Assembly: GCA_934486825.1 (NCBI GenBank) | Contig: CAKSQF010000003.1 | Location: 59,133 to 123,132, forward strand | Reading direction: 5' to 3' | DNA: 64,000 nucleotides | From: an uncultured Eubacteriales bacterium | GTDB taxonomy: Bacteria; Bacillota; Clostridia; Oscillospirales; CAG-272 | In this document: positions 34,430 to 43,678 of the stretch, one piece after another | Numbering within the stretch: position 1 is the first letter of the stretch | Layout of the letters: the number at the start of each line of letters is the position of its first letter | Notes under the pieces: generated by a model | What the model saw: the letters and a program-made list of their open reading frames with translations, nothing else | Told to the model about the DNA's origin: nothing | The model's database searches: none | Program-made: the position numbers and the translations under genes

Positions 34430-35342
34430 AAAACTGCCGAAATATCTGTCCGACCCAAATTATCGGTTCCTGATAAATGCGGGATTCGGCATCTACAACG
34501 GGATGTCCGACGAAGAGTACCTTAAGCGGAAATTCAGAAGCAGTATGGGAAGAGAGCTTGATCTCGAAAATCCCCGGACCTTCAACGAGAAGCTGCAATG
34601 GCTGAAACTGTACGACCGCAGACCTGAGTATACCGTCATGGTGGACAAGTACAGGGTACGCGATTACATAAAGGAAAAGCTCGGAGAGGAGTACCTGATT
34701 CCGCTTATCGGCGTTTGGGACGATCCCGACGAAATTGATTTCGGCAGGCTGCCCGACAAATTTGTTCTGAAATGCAATCACAATTCCGGACTCGGAATGT
34801 GCATATGCAGAGACAGGTCAAAGCTTGATGTCCGAAAGGTCAGAGCCGGGCTGAAAAAGGGGCTTGCGCAGGACTATTATCTTACCGGACGCGAATGGCC
34901 CTATAAAAACGTGCCGCGGAAGATCATATGCGAAAAGTATATGACCGACTTCCCGGGCAGCAGGGATTTTACCGATTACAAATTTTTCTGTTTTAACGGA
35001 TATGTCGATTGCGTCATGGTCTGCCTTGAAAGATCAAGCGGAGATACAAAATACTATTTTTTCGACAGGGACTGGAAGCTGAAGCGGCTGAATATACGCG
35101 GGAAAAACGCACCCGAAGGCTTTACGATTCCGAAGCCGGAGAGAATACGGGATATGTTTGACGTAGCGGTGACCCTTTCCGAGGGCTTGCCGTTTGCGCG
35201 TGTTGATCTGTATCTGAGCGACGGTCGGATTTTTTTCGGGGAAATAACATTTTTTCCCGACAGCGGCTTTGACGCAAACCTGCTTCCTGAAACCGATGAC
35301 TATTTCGGAAAATTGATTCATTTGGAGGGTATAAACCGATGA
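34419..35342 (+). CDS. TupA-like ATP-grasp amide ligase
   Basis: A 307-residue protein of the TupA-like ATP-grasp family. It has FNEKLQWLKLYDRRPEYT-like family start, DKYRVRDYI, the ATP-binding KFVLKCNHNSG (about residue 114) and the metal/carboxylate end VDLYLSDGRIFFGEITFFPDSG. ATP-grasp ligases join a carboxylate to an amine through an acyl phosphate. TupA of an alkaliphilic Bacillus is needed for teichuronopeptide, a polymer of glutamate and glucuronate. Directly downstream, with an ATGA overlap, is a carboxyethyl-ornithine synthase-like gene, which suggests this ligase joins that amino acid to a uronic acid. That link is inference. Confidence 0.85.
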   Translation: MNIKKLPKYLSDPNYRFLINAGFGIYNGMSDEEYLKRKFRSSMGRELDLENPRTFNEKLQWLKLYDRRPEYTVMVDKYRVRDYIKEKLGEEYLIPLIGVWDDPDEIDFGRLPDKFVLKCNHNSGLGMCICRDRSKLDVRKVRAGLKKGLAQDYYLTGREWPYKNVPRKIICEKYMTDFPGSRDFTDYKFFCFNGYVDCVMVCLERSSGDTKYYFFDRDWKLKRLNIRGKNAPEGFTIPKPERIRDMFDVAVTLSEGLPFARVDLYLSDGRIFFGEITFFPDSGFDANLLPETDDYFGKLIHLEGINR

Positions 35343-36295
35343 AAACGGCAGGATTCCCGATCAGCCGCAAGGAACATGAGAACCGCCGCGCGATGGTTCC
35401 GCAGGATGTGGCAAAACTCTCGCATCCGGAAGCGCTTTATTTTGAAACCGGGTACGGCGATGTACTCGGACTGACCGACGATGATTACAGGCGTGTCGGT
35501 GCATCCGTCGTGTCCCGCGAAGAGGTGCTGGAAAAGGATATTATATGTGATCCGAAGGTCGGAGATGCAGAATACCTGAGCCTTCTGCACCGACAAACCA
35601 TATTCGGCTGGGTACACGCGGTGCAGAATCGGGATATTACAGATAAGATCGTCTCGGGACAGCTTACCGCCTATGCGTGGGAGGATATGTTTGAAAAGGG
35701 AAGGCATATCTTCTGGAGAAACAATGAGCTTGCCGGAGAGGCGGCAATCATGCACGCTTTCCGTTGCTACGGAAGGATGCCGTATGAGACGACAGTGGCG
35801 GTGATCGGGCGGGGAAACACTGCACGGGGCGCTATGCGCGTGCTGAATATGTTGGGCGCGGATGTCCGCCAGTACGACAGGAAAACAGAGGCGCTTCTGC
35901 GGGATGAGCTCGGAATGTACGACGTAATCGTCAATTGCGTGCTGTGGGACACATCAAGAACCGATCATATTATTTATCGGGATGATCTGAAACGGATGAA
36001 GCGCGATTCCATGATCGTTGATGTAAGCTGTGACCGCCGCGGCGGGATTGAGACGAGCGTCCCGACCACAATTGAAGAGCCGACCTATATTGCGGACGGC
36101 GTGTTGCACTATGCGGTGGACCATACCCCGGCTCTGTTTTATAAAACCTTTACCATAGAAAATTCACGGACAATCGCGCCGTTTGTCGATATGCTTGTGA
36201 ACGATACATGCGATGATGTGCTGTCTGCCGCATTGATAATAAAAAACGGTCATATTCTGGACGAGAGAATCAATCGGTTTCAAAATCGGATTTAG
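35339..36295 (+). CDS. N5-(carboxyethyl)ornithine synthase-like dehydrogenase
   Basis: A 318-residue member of the alanine dehydrogenase/PNT superfamily that resembles lactococcal N5-(1-carboxyethyl)ornithine synthase (about 313 residues). The start MKTAGFPISRKEHENRRAMVP has the family's K-E-x-E-x-R-R/A-x-x-P motif. The Rossmann loop VIGRGNTARGA lies near residue 155 and DVSCDRRGGIE near 225. The known enzyme condenses ornithine or lysine with pyruvate using NADPH. Placement inside a glycan operon, overlapping the ATP-grasp ligase gene, suggests it makes a carboxyethyl amino acid for glycan decoration. Product not proven. Confidence 0.85.
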   Translation: MKTAGFPISRKEHENRRAMVPQDVAKLSHPEALYFETGYGDVLGLTDDDYRRVGASVVSREEVLEKDIICDPKVGDAEYLSLLHRQTIFGWVHAVQNRDITDKIVSGQLTAYAWEDMFEKGRHIFWRNNELAGEAAIMHAFRCYGRMPYETTVAVIGRGNTARGAMRVLNMLGADVRQYDRKTEALLRDELGMYDVIVNCVLWDTSRTDHIIYRDDLKRMKRDSMIVDVSCDRRGGIETSVPTTIEEPTYIADGVLHYAVDHTPALFYKTFTIENSRTIAPFVDMLVNDTCDDVLSAALIIKNGHILDERINRFQNRI

Positions 36296-36402
36296 TTTGG
36301 GCAAAGATGCCGGAGAGCGGCAGTGCATAGCAGAGCAAGGAAGACTTGATGTCATTTCCGAAGGAAACGAACGTTTTTGCAAGGTCTGAGGGGAGAAAAA
36401 GA

Positions 36403-37908
36403 GTGAACAGAAAGCAAAAGCTGTTTCTGAACAGCGGCACCGGACTTTTAAAACAGCTTACAGTGGTAATATGCGGATTTATTCTGCCGCGTTATATGCT
36501 GCTTTATTACGGCTCGGATGTTAACGGACTTGTGTCCTCGATTGCGCATTTCCTCGGATTTATTTCACTGCTTGAGCTCGGTATAGGACCGGTGATACAG
36601 GCAAATCTTTATAAGCCTCTTGCCGAAAAGGACGATGAACAGATCAGCAGGATTATAATTTCATCCGAACGGTTTTTCAGGCGCATAGCAGTTATCTTTG
36701 TTGCGTACATAGCTGTGCTTGCGGCTGTGTTTCCCGCATTTGTCAATACGAAATACGATGCGGTATTTACCGCTTCGCTTATCGTTATAATTGCAACAAG
36801 CACTCTGGCGGAATATTTTTTCGGAGCAACTTATCAGCTTCTGCTGAATGCGGATCAGAAATCGTATGTTCAGACCTCATTACAGATTATAGCTACAATT
36901 CTGAATACGGTATGCTGTATTGTAATTATGCACATCGGTGCACCTGTTCACATGGTCAAGCTGGTTTCTTCGCTGATTTTTGTCCTGCGTCCTGTCGGAC
37001 AGGCAATTTATGTACATAAACATTATCATCTGAACAAAAAACTGGTGCTTACCGAAGAACCCATAAAGCAAAAATGGAACGGGTTTGCACAGCATCTTGC
37101 CGCCGTTATCTGCGGAAATGCCGATGTCGTCATACTTACGATCTTTTCGACGCTTGCAAACGTGTCGGTTTATTCTGTCTATTACAATGTCACAAACGGC
37201 GTTACCATGCTTATTATGACGGCAACAACCGGACTTGAAGCCTATTTCGGAAATATGATGGCAAAAGGTGAACGAAAAAATCTCGAACGTGCTTTTTCAC
37301 GGACAGAATGGCTGATACATTTTGTCGTGACGGTTGTTTTTACTGTTGCGGCTGTTACCGTTGTACCGTTTGTTTCGGTTTATACGCGCGGTATAAACGA
37401 CGCAGATTATATTGTTCCGCTTTTCGGTGTCATTCTTATGCTTGCATACGCATCGCGCTGTCTGCGTGTCCCGTATTTCATAGCTGTCAAAGCCGCGGGA
37501 CATTTTCGCGAAACGCAGAACGGCGCGTTTATATCAACGGCTCTGAATGTCGTTATTTCGATAGCGCTTGTTTTCAGATTCGGGCTTGTCGGTATAGCGC
37601 TCGGAACCCTTGTCGCGATGCTCTATCATACCGTTTATTTTGTTCTGTATCTGCGGGGACACATCCTGAACAGACCGCTGTGGCATTTTGCAAAGCATTT
37701 TGTCTCCGATCTTTTGATATTCGGGCTTTCATTCCTTGCAACAAAAAGCTTTGCGCTTGCGCAGGCAGACTATCTGTCATGGGTGGTGCTTGCCATGAAG
37801 GTCGGTATAATTACTCTCTGCATTGCCGCAGTCGTCAGTGTTGCATTTAATTTTAAAACGGTCATGAATCGTCTGCGCGGAAAAAGTGCTGCCGATAATC
37901 GGGACTGA
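36403..37908 (+). CDS. Wzx-type polysaccharide flippase (PST/MOP family)
   Basis: A 501-residue MOP-family membrane protein with about 14 helices. The N-terminal KQLTVVICGFILPRYMLLYYGSDVNGLVSSI is typical of Firmicute polysaccharide flippases. The GTG at 36403 follows GAGGGG at good distance; in-frame starts at 36346 and 36349 would add 18-19 polar residues and lack a clear ribosome site. It moves the undecaprenyl-linked repeat unit across the membrane for the Wzy polymerase. Confidence 0.9.
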   Translation: MNRKQKLFLNSGTGLLKQLTVVICGFILPRYMLLYYGSDVNGLVSSIAHFLGFISLLELGIGPVIQANLYKPLAEKDDEQISRIIISSERFFRRIAVIFVAYIAVLAAVFPAFVNTKYDAVFTASLIVIIATSTLAEYFFGATYQLLLNADQKSYVQTSLQIIATILNTVCCIVIMHIGAPVHMVKLVSSLIFVLRPVGQAIYVHKHYHLNKKLVLTEEPIKQKWNGFAQHLAAVICGNADVVILTIFSTLANVSVYSVYYNVTNGVTMLIMTATTGLEAYFGNMMAKGERKNLERAFSRTEWLIHFVVTVVFTVAAVTVVPFVSVYTRGINDADYIVPLFGVILMLAYASRCLRVPYFIAVKAAGHFRETQNGAFISTALNVVISIALVFRFGLVGIALGTLVAMLYHTVYFVLYLRGHILNRPLWHFAKHFVSDLLIFGLSFLATKSFALAQADYLSWVVLAMKVGIITLCIAAVVSVAFNFKTVMNRLRGKSAADNRD

Positions 37909-37933
37909 AAAACATATAAACACGGAGTTACGA

Positions 37934-39133
37934 ATGAAAGAGACAAGATACGGCGGGAGAGGAAGAAGCGAAAAAGTATTCGAAGCAACCTATCGCAAGC
38001 CGCCCGAGCATACATCATTTACACCCTATCGGGTGTGTCCGATCGGTGCGCACAGCGATCACCAGCTGGGCAAGATCACCGGCTTTGCGATAGACAAGGG
38101 AATCCATATGGCATATGGTCCGAAGATGAACGGTGTGGTGGAGATATCGTCGCTCCAGTTTCCGAAAAGGGCGCAATGGCATGTGGCAATGACCCCGCCC
38201 GAAAAGCAGGGTGACTGGGCGGATCATCTGCGCGGCGCCACGATTGCGCTCAGCAACCGTTACCCGCTTCGCGTGGGACTTTGCGCCGTGCTTGACGGAG
38301 AGCTTCCGATCGGCGGTCTTTCATCATCCGCGGCGGTTATAATTACATTTCTTTCGGCGCTTTGCGGACTGAACGGGATTACGCTTTCCGCAAATGAGCT
38401 GATTGAAATATCCAAGGAAGCCGAAAACAGATATGTCGGCGTAGCCTGCGGAAAGCTCGACCAGAGCTGTGAGGTTTATTGCAGGAAGGATCATCTGCTC
38501 TATATGGACATGCTCGATGACAGCTATGAGCTTATACCGATGTCGCCATTGGCAAAGCCGTTTGAAATCGCGATATTTTTCAGCGGGCTTGAACGGTCGC
38601 TTGCAGGCTCAAAATTCAACATGCGGGTTGACGAGTGCCGCAGTGCCGCATATGCGCTCAAGGCATATGCGGGTATGGAATACGGCAAATTCGAGGATAC
38701 AAATCTCCGCGACGTACCGTATGAAGTTTATCTCGGATACAAAAGCAGACTTCCCGAAAGCTTTGCAAAGCGCGCCGAACACTGGTACACCGAATTTATG
38801 CGCGTGGAAGCGGGAGCCGAGGCATGGCGGCGCGGGGATATCGAAGAGTTCGGCAGACTTTCGTTTGAAAGCGGTCGTTCATCCATATATAACTGGGAAA
38901 CCGGTTCGCCCGAGCTTATAAAGCTGTATGAGATCATGACGCACACCGACGGCATATACGGCGGTCGCTTTTCGGGGGCGGGCTTCAAGGGCTGTTGCAT
39001 GGCACTGATTGATCCCGCATACGAGAGCGAGATACTTGAAAGGGTCGGAAGAGAATATCTTGCCGCCTTTCCCGATCTTGAAGACAAATACAGCGCGCAT
39101 ATATGCAATATTTCCGATGGGGTGAAATTATGA
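37934..39133 (+). CDS. GHMP kinase, galacturonokinase-like
   Basis: A 399-residue GHMP kinase. The N-terminal motif is PYRVCPIGAHSDHQ (about residues 30-45), where normal galactokinases have GEHTDY. The ATP loop is IGGLSSSAAV (about 126-135) and the C-terminal motif is GRFSGAGFKGCCMA (about 343-356). From memory this set, with KRAEHWYTE and MRVEAGAEAW, resembles plant galacturonic acid kinase more than galactokinase. It would phosphorylate free galacturonate or a related sugar at C1, and the overlapping nucleotidyltransferase gene would activate it. The substrate is inference; a galactokinase role is the alternative. Confidence 0.8.
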   Translation: MKETRYGGRGRSEKVFEATYRKPPEHTSFTPYRVCPIGAHSDHQLGKITGFAIDKGIHMAYGPKMNGVVEISSLQFPKRAQWHVAMTPPEKQGDWADHLRGATIALSNRYPLRVGLCAVLDGELPIGGLSSSAAVIITFLSALCGLNGITLSANELIEISKEAENRYVGVACGKLDQSCEVYCRKDHLLYMDMLDDSYELIPMSPLAKPFEIAIFFSGLERSLAGSKFNMRVDECRSAAYALKAYAGMEYGKFEDTNLRDVPYEVYLGYKSRLPESFAKRAEHWYTEFMRVEAGAEAWRRGDIEEFGRLSFESGRSSIYNWETGSPELIKLYEIMTHTDGIYGGRFSGAGFKGCCMALIDPAYESEILERVGREYLAAFPDLEDKYSAHICNISDGVKL

Positions 39134-39870
39134 AATGTCTGATTCTTGCGGCGGGCTACGCAACACGTCTCTATCCTCTGACCGAAAATTTTCCGAAGCC
39201 TCTTCTGAAGGTCGGCGGAAAAACGATTATCGACCTGCTTGCCGATGATATTGACGGCTCGGGAATGGTCGATGAATTTGTCGTTGTTTCAAATCACAGA
39301 TATGTCCGGCATTTTGAAAAATGGGCGGAAACCAAAATGTGCAGAATAACGGTTGTCGATGATATGACAGAGACGAACGAAACGCGTCTCGGAGCCGTCC
39401 GCGACATAGAATACGCGATAGAAAAGCTGAATATCGACGACGATATGCTTGTCATTGCGGGTGACAACCTGCTTGATTTCAGTCTGACGAAATTCATTGA
39501 TTACTGCAATGAAAAAAAGACCTCATGCGTGATGCGTTATTATGAGCCGTCCGAAAAAAAACTGCTTCACAGCGGCGTGCTGACCGTGGACGAAAACGAT
39601 CTTGTCACCGACATGACCGAAAAATCGCCGAATCCCGCGACTCATTGGTGTTGCCCGCCCTTTTATTATTATACGCGGACCGATGCGGGTCGGGTAAAGG
39701 ACGGCATTGCCGCAGGTTGCGGCACTGATGCTCCGGGCAGTTATATTGCGTGGCTTTGCGGACAGACAGCCGTTCATGCCATGGAAATGCCGGGACGCCG
39801 ATACGACATCGGTGACACCGAAAGCTATGAGGCGGTCAAAAGAGAATATAGAGGGATAACGAAATGCTGA
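39130..39870 (+). CDS. Sugar-1-phosphate nucleotidyltransferase
   Basis: A 246-residue NTP-transferase. The signature LILAAGYATRLYPLTENFPKPLLKVGGK contains the nucleotide loop and catalytic Lys; AGDNLLDF holds the metal-binding Asp. It makes an NDP-sugar from a sugar 1-phosphate. The ATG overlaps the kinase stop (ATGA), so the pair looks like a kinase-pyrophosphorylase salvage unit. Base and sugar specificity are unknown. The frame also opens at 39103 but the GGGGTGA-type site fits 39130. Confidence 0.88.
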   Translation: MKCLILAAGYATRLYPLTENFPKPLLKVGGKTIIDLLADDIDGSGMVDEFVVVSNHRYVRHFEKWAETKMCRITVVDDMTETNETRLGAVRDIEYAIEKLNIDDDMLVIAGDNLLDFSLTKFIDYCNEKKTSCVMRYYEPSEKKLLHSGVLTVDENDLVTDMTEKSPNPATHWCCPPFYYYTRTDAGRVKDGIAAGCGTDAPGSYIAWLCGQTAVHAMEMPGRRYDIGDTESYEAVKREYRGITKC

Positions 39871-40937
39871 AACCTGATATACAGCTCCAAAACAAAACAA
39901 TACTTGTGACCGGCGCCGCCGGATTTATCGGCGCGGCGCTCGTCAGGGCGCTTCTGACCGATGCAGAAGGCGTGAGGCTTGTCGGTCTTGACAATATGAG
40001 CGATTATTATGACACCTCAATCAAGGAGTACCGCCTTTCGGAGATCGGACGGCTTGCATCGGCAGTGTCCGGGAGCGGCTGGGCTTTCGTAAAGGGCAGT
40101 ATTGCCGACAGGACGCTTGTCGAAAGGATATTTTCCGAATACAAGCCGGAGATTGTTGTCAATCTCGCGGCGCAGGCGGGTGTGCGTTATTCGATTACAA
40201 ACCCGGATGCATATATAGAATCAAATATAATCGGATTTTATAATATACTTGAGGCGTGCCGGAATCATCCGGTCGCGCATCTGGTTTACGCTTCGTCATC
40301 ATCGGTTTACGGTTCGAACGAAAAGATACCCTATTCGACCGATGATAAGACCGACAGTCCGGTCTCGCTCTATGCGGCAACCAAAAAATCAAACGAGCTT
40401 TTCGCACATGCCTATTCGAAGCTTTATGATATTCCGTCCACAGGACTTCGCTTTTTCACGGTTTACGGTCCGGCGGGACGCCCCGATATGGCGTACTTCG
40501 GCTTTACCGATAAGCTTTTGAAGGGCGAGACCGTAAAGATATTCAACTACGGCAACTGTATGCGCGATTTTACCTATATTGACGATATAGTCGAAGGAAT
40601 AAAGCGCGTTATGGAACGTGCTCCCGAAAAAAAGACGGGTCAGGACGGGCTTCCGGTTCCGCCTTACCGTGTTTACAACATCGGAAACAGCAATCCCGAA
40701 AATCTGCTTGATTTTGTGACCGTTCTGCAGGAGGAACTGGTACGTGCAAAGGTTCTTCCGCCCGATTATGATTTTGAGGCACACAAGGAGCTTGTTCCGA
40801 TGCAGCCGGGCGATGTGCCGGTGACATATGCAGATACGTCGGCATTGGAGGCGGACACCGGCTTCAGACCGCGCACACCTCTCCGCACCGGACTGCGGCG
40901 CTTTGCCGAGTGGTACGGGGAATTTTACCGGATATGA
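39864..40937 (+). CDS. UDP-glucuronate 4-epimerase (CapI/GAE type)
   Basis: A 357-residue short-chain dehydrogenase/reductase fold enzyme. NAD loop GAAGFIG (residues 17-23), AAQAGVRYSI, ASSSSVYGSNEKIPYS and the active-site Y170-x3-K174 are present. The arrangement with AGVRYS and FFTVYGPAGRPDMA is typical of UDP-glucuronate 4-epimerases such as CapI rather than of GalE. It should interconvert UDP-GlcA and UDP-GalA, using UDP-GlcA from the next gene. It overlaps the nucleotidyltransferase gene by 7 bases. Confidence 0.9.
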   Translation: MLKPDIQLQNKTILVTGAAGFIGAALVRALLTDAEGVRLVGLDNMSDYYDTSIKEYRLSEIGRLASAVSGSGWAFVKGSIADRTLVERIFSEYKPEIVVNLAAQAGVRYSITNPDAYIESNIIGFYNILEACRNHPVAHLVYASSSSVYGSNEKIPYSTDDKTDSPVSLYAATKKSNELFAHAYSKLYDIPSTGLRFFTVYGPAGRPDMAYFGFTDKLLKGETVKIFNYGNCMRDFTYIDDIVEGIKRVMERAPEKKTGQDGLPVPPYRVYNIGNSNPENLLDFVTVLQEELVRAKVLPPDYDFEAHKELVPMQPGDVPVTYADTSALEADTGFRPRTPLRTGLRRFAEWYGEFYRI

Positions 40938-41030
40938 TTTTTCGGCTTTATGTATGTTGTCGCGCGGAAGCTCCGCATTGACCGTAAAAAGCCGGAACAG
41001 ATTCCAAAACAGAATCACGGAGAATAAAAA

Positions 41031-42215
41031 ATGAAAATAGCAGTAGCGGGGACCGGGTACGTCGGTCTTTCAATGGCGGTGCTTCTCGCACAGCACAACT
41101 CTGTCAGAGCAGTCGATATCATTCCCGAAAAGGTGGATCGGATCAACAGCAGAATATCGCCGATCGCCGATAAGGAGATAGAAGAATATCTTGCGGCAAA
41201 GGAGCTTGATCTTGAAGCGACCACCGACGGTGACGATGCATATCGCGATGCCGATTTTGTCATCGTTTCCACACCGACAAATTATGATCCGTCGAAGAAT
41301 TATTTCGATACAAGCTCTGTGGAAAAGGTCATAAGGCAGGTGATGAGCGTAAATCCCGATGCCGTGATGGTGGTAAAATCAACCGTTCCGGTTGGATTTA
41401 CCGAGAAGATAAGAGCAGAGCTTCACTGTGAAAAGCTTCTTTTCAGTCCCGAATTTCTGCGTGAAGGACACGCGCTTTACGATAACCTGTATCCGAGCCG
41501 TATTATTGTCGGCTCCCCTACCGGAGACCCGGAGCTGCGCAGGGCTGCCGAAACCTTTGCGGAGCTTCTCAGGGAAGGCGCGGTAAAGAAAAATATCGAG
41601 GTCCGTTTTATGAATCCGACCGAGGCGGAGGCGGTGAAGCTGTTTGCAAACACCTATCTTGCGCTTAGGGTTGCATATTTCAACGAGCTTGACACCTATG
41701 CGCAGATCCGCGGGCTTGACACAAAGCTTATCATCGAGGGAGTCTGTCTTGATCCGAGAATCGGCAATCACTACAACAATCCGTCGTTCGGCTACGGCGG
41801 CTACTGTCTGCCGAAGGATACCAAACAGCTCCTTGCCAACTACAATGACGTACCGCAGAACATTATTTCCGCGATCGTTGCGGCAAACAGTACCAGAAAG
41901 GATTTCATTGCCGATCGGATTATAGCAAAAAATCCGAAGAGGGTCGGTATTTATCGACTGACCATGAAGGAGGGCAGTGATAATTTCAGACAGTCGTCGG
42001 TTCAGGGTGTCATGAAACGCATAAAGGCGAAGGGAATCGAGGTCGTTATCTATGAGCCGGCAATGAAGGAGGACAGCTTTTTCAACAGTCGGGTCATACG
42101 CGATCTTGACGAATTCAAGAAAATGAGCGATGTTATACTTGCAAACCGCTTCAGCGGGGAACTTGCCGATGTATCCGACAAGGTCTATACGAGGGACCTG
42201 TATTTCAGAGACTGA
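41031..42215 (+). CDS. ugd: UDP-glucose 6-dehydrogenase
   Basis: A 394-residue enzyme oxidising UDP-glucose to UDP-glucuronate with two NAD. The N-terminal GTGYVGLSMAVLLAQ binds NAD; STVPVGFTEKI and FSPEFLREGHAL are substrate motifs; the catalytic Cys is C259 in GGYCLPKDTKQL. Length and composition match the shorter UGD form of Gram-positive bacteria. GGAG lies before the ATG. A 93-base gap separates it from the epimerase gene. It supplies the uronic acid precursor of the glycan. Confidence 0.95.
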   Translation: MKIAVAGTGYVGLSMAVLLAQHNSVRAVDIIPEKVDRINSRISPIADKEIEEYLAAKELDLEATTDGDDAYRDADFVIVSTPTNYDPSKNYFDTSSVEKVIRQVMSVNPDAVMVVKSTVPVGFTEKIRAELHCEKLLFSPEFLREGHALYDNLYPSRIIVGSPTGDPELRRAAETFAELLREGAVKKNIEVRFMNPTEAEAVKLFANTYLALRVAYFNELDTYAQIRGLDTKLIIEGVCLDPRIGNHYNNPSFGYGGYCLPKDTKQLLANYNDVPQNIISAIVAANSTRKDFIADRIIAKNPKRVGIYRLTMKEGSDNFRQSSVQGVMKRIKAKGIEVVIYEPAMKEDSFFNSRVIRDLDEFKKMSDVILANRFSGELADVSDKVYTRDLYFRD

Positions 42216-42238
42216 AAAAATATAAGGAGGGCAGGACA

Positions 42239-43390
42239 GTGAATATAACAGACAGACTTATGAAGCTGATCGCAGCCGAAATATGCGGAAAAGAACCCGA
42301 CGGATCGGACCGTGATTTCACCGATGAAGAGCTTTCGGAGCTGTACGGTCTTGCCAAAAAACATGATCTTGCCCATCTTGTCGGGGATGCGCTTATAAAA
42401 AACGGTCTTGACGTAAGCACAGAGATCGGAGCGAAATTTCAGAAGCGGGTCATGCTTGCGGTATATCGCTACGAACAGCTGAACCACGAGCTGAGCAGGC
42501 TTTGTTCGGCTCTTGAAGAGGCAAAAATTCCTTTTATCCCGCTCAAGGGTTCGGTTATCCGCAGCCTTTATCCCGAGCCGTGGATGAGGACGAGCTGTGA
42601 TATTGATCTGCTCGTGCAGGATGCGGACAGTACCGCAGTTTATCTTGCGGATAAACTTTCATATAAATACGAGGGCAAGAACTCGCACGACATATCAATG
42701 TTCTCGGGGAGCGGTATGCATACAGAACTGCATTATGATCTGATCGAGGAAAGCCTTGACGAAGCCGCATCGAAGGTGCTTTCGGACGTGTGGGACAGGG
42801 TAACCGTACATGACGGCTGTGAATATCGGCTTGACATGTCCGACGGGATGTTTTATTTTTATCATATCGCGCATATGGCGAAGCATCTTGAAAACGGCGG
42901 TTGCGGCATACGCCCGTTTGTTGATATTTGGGTTCTGAATCACAGAACCGCATTTGACAGGGACAAGCGTGAGGCACTGCTTGCACAGGGCGGGCTTTCG
43001 GACTTTTCAAAGCAGGCAGAACTGCTTTCGGAGGTGTGGTTCGGAAATGCCGTGCATACGGATATTACCCGTAAAATGGAAAACTATGTCGTATGCGGCG
43101 GCATGTACGGAACAAACGAGAACCGTATTGTCGTACAGCAACAGAAGCGGGGCGGGAAAATCGGATATGCGTTCTCGCGGATTTTTTTGCGGTATGATGA
43201 AATAAAATTTCATTATCCGATTCTTGAAAAGCACAGATGGCTTACCCCGGTAATGGAGGTGCGGCGGTGGTGCAGACTGATCTTCTGCGGACACCTGAAA
43301 AGGGTGACGCATGAGCTCGGATACAGCAACTCGGTTTCAAAAGATGAAGCGGATGCCGCACGGGAGTTTCTGAGGGATATCGGATTGTAG
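42239..43390 (+). CDS. Uncharacterised nucleotidyltransferase-like protein (PF14907 type)
   Basis: A 383-residue protein starting with GTG after AGGAGGG. The middle block KGSVIRSLYPEPWMRTSCDIDLLV has the pol-beta-like D-x-D motif of the nucleotidyltransferase family PF14907. The N-terminal 100 residues are helical. Proteins of this family occur in polysaccharide and natural-product clusters, but their substrates are not known. It is the last gene before a strong terminator, so its link with the glycan operon is by position only. Confidence 0.75.
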   Translation: MNITDRLMKLIAAEICGKEPDGSDRDFTDEELSELYGLAKKHDLAHLVGDALIKNGLDVSTEIGAKFQKRVMLAVYRYEQLNHELSRLCSALEEAKIPFIPLKGSVIRSLYPEPWMRTSCDIDLLVQDADSTAVYLADKLSYKYEGKNSHDISMFSGSGMHTELHYDLIEESLDEAASKVLSDVWDRVTVHDGCEYRLDMSDGMFYFYHIAHMAKHLENGGCGIRPFVDIWVLNHRTAFDRDKREALLAQGGLSDFSKQAELLSEVWFGNAVHTDITRKMENYVVCGGMYGTNENRIVVQQQKRGGKIGYAFSRIFLRYDEIKFHYPILEKHRWLTPVMEVRRWCRLIFCGHLKRVTHELGYSNSVSKDEADAAREFLRDIGL

Positions 43391-43403
43391 TCCGGGATAC
43401 AGA

Positions 43404-43431
43404 AAAAAGCAGGGCACTTGCCCTGCTTTTT
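43404..43431. terminator. Terminator ending the polysaccharide operon
   Basis: A 13-bp perfect stem, AAAAAGCAGGGCA with its complement TGCCCTGCTTTTT, with a very tight loop and T-runs on both strands. It lies 14 bases after the last glycan operon stop. Confidence 0.92.
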
Positions 43432-43678
43432 GCGCGAAAATATATCGGATGTCAGGTGAAGCGTACAGGGATTCAACCGTGTAGGCTGTCGGTTCCCGCA
43501 AATGGTTGACATCGCTTAAATATTTTTCCTGTGCTTCGAGAAGATGACGGTACTCCATCGGCATGTTTTCCACCCGGAAACGATGATTCAGCTCTTCGTT
43601 TTTGCATATCGGATAATTCTTCGGGATGGTGAAGGTTTGAAAAATATACAAAAAATAAACGCTGAGTGTTGTAAACTC
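43432..43678. other. Intergenic stretch, possible gene remnant
   Basis: Together with the promoter leader, the gap 43391-43916 is 526 bases. On the minus strand a frame from 43684 to the terminator encodes a plausible stretch (YRHLLEAQEKYLSDVNHL), but it runs through the terminator hairpin and has no ribosome site, so I do not call a gene. I see no known riboswitch. Confidence 0.4.

Noticed and set aside
34419..35342. Carbamoyl-phosphate-synthase-like or D-Ala ligase role for the ATP-grasp protein
   Set aside because: Motifs fit the TupA-like family, and its neighbours are glycan genes.
37934..39133. Ordinary galactokinase for the Leloir pathway
   Set aside because: The GEHTDY motif is replaced by GAHSDH and there is no galT or galE-type partner; kept only as an alternative.
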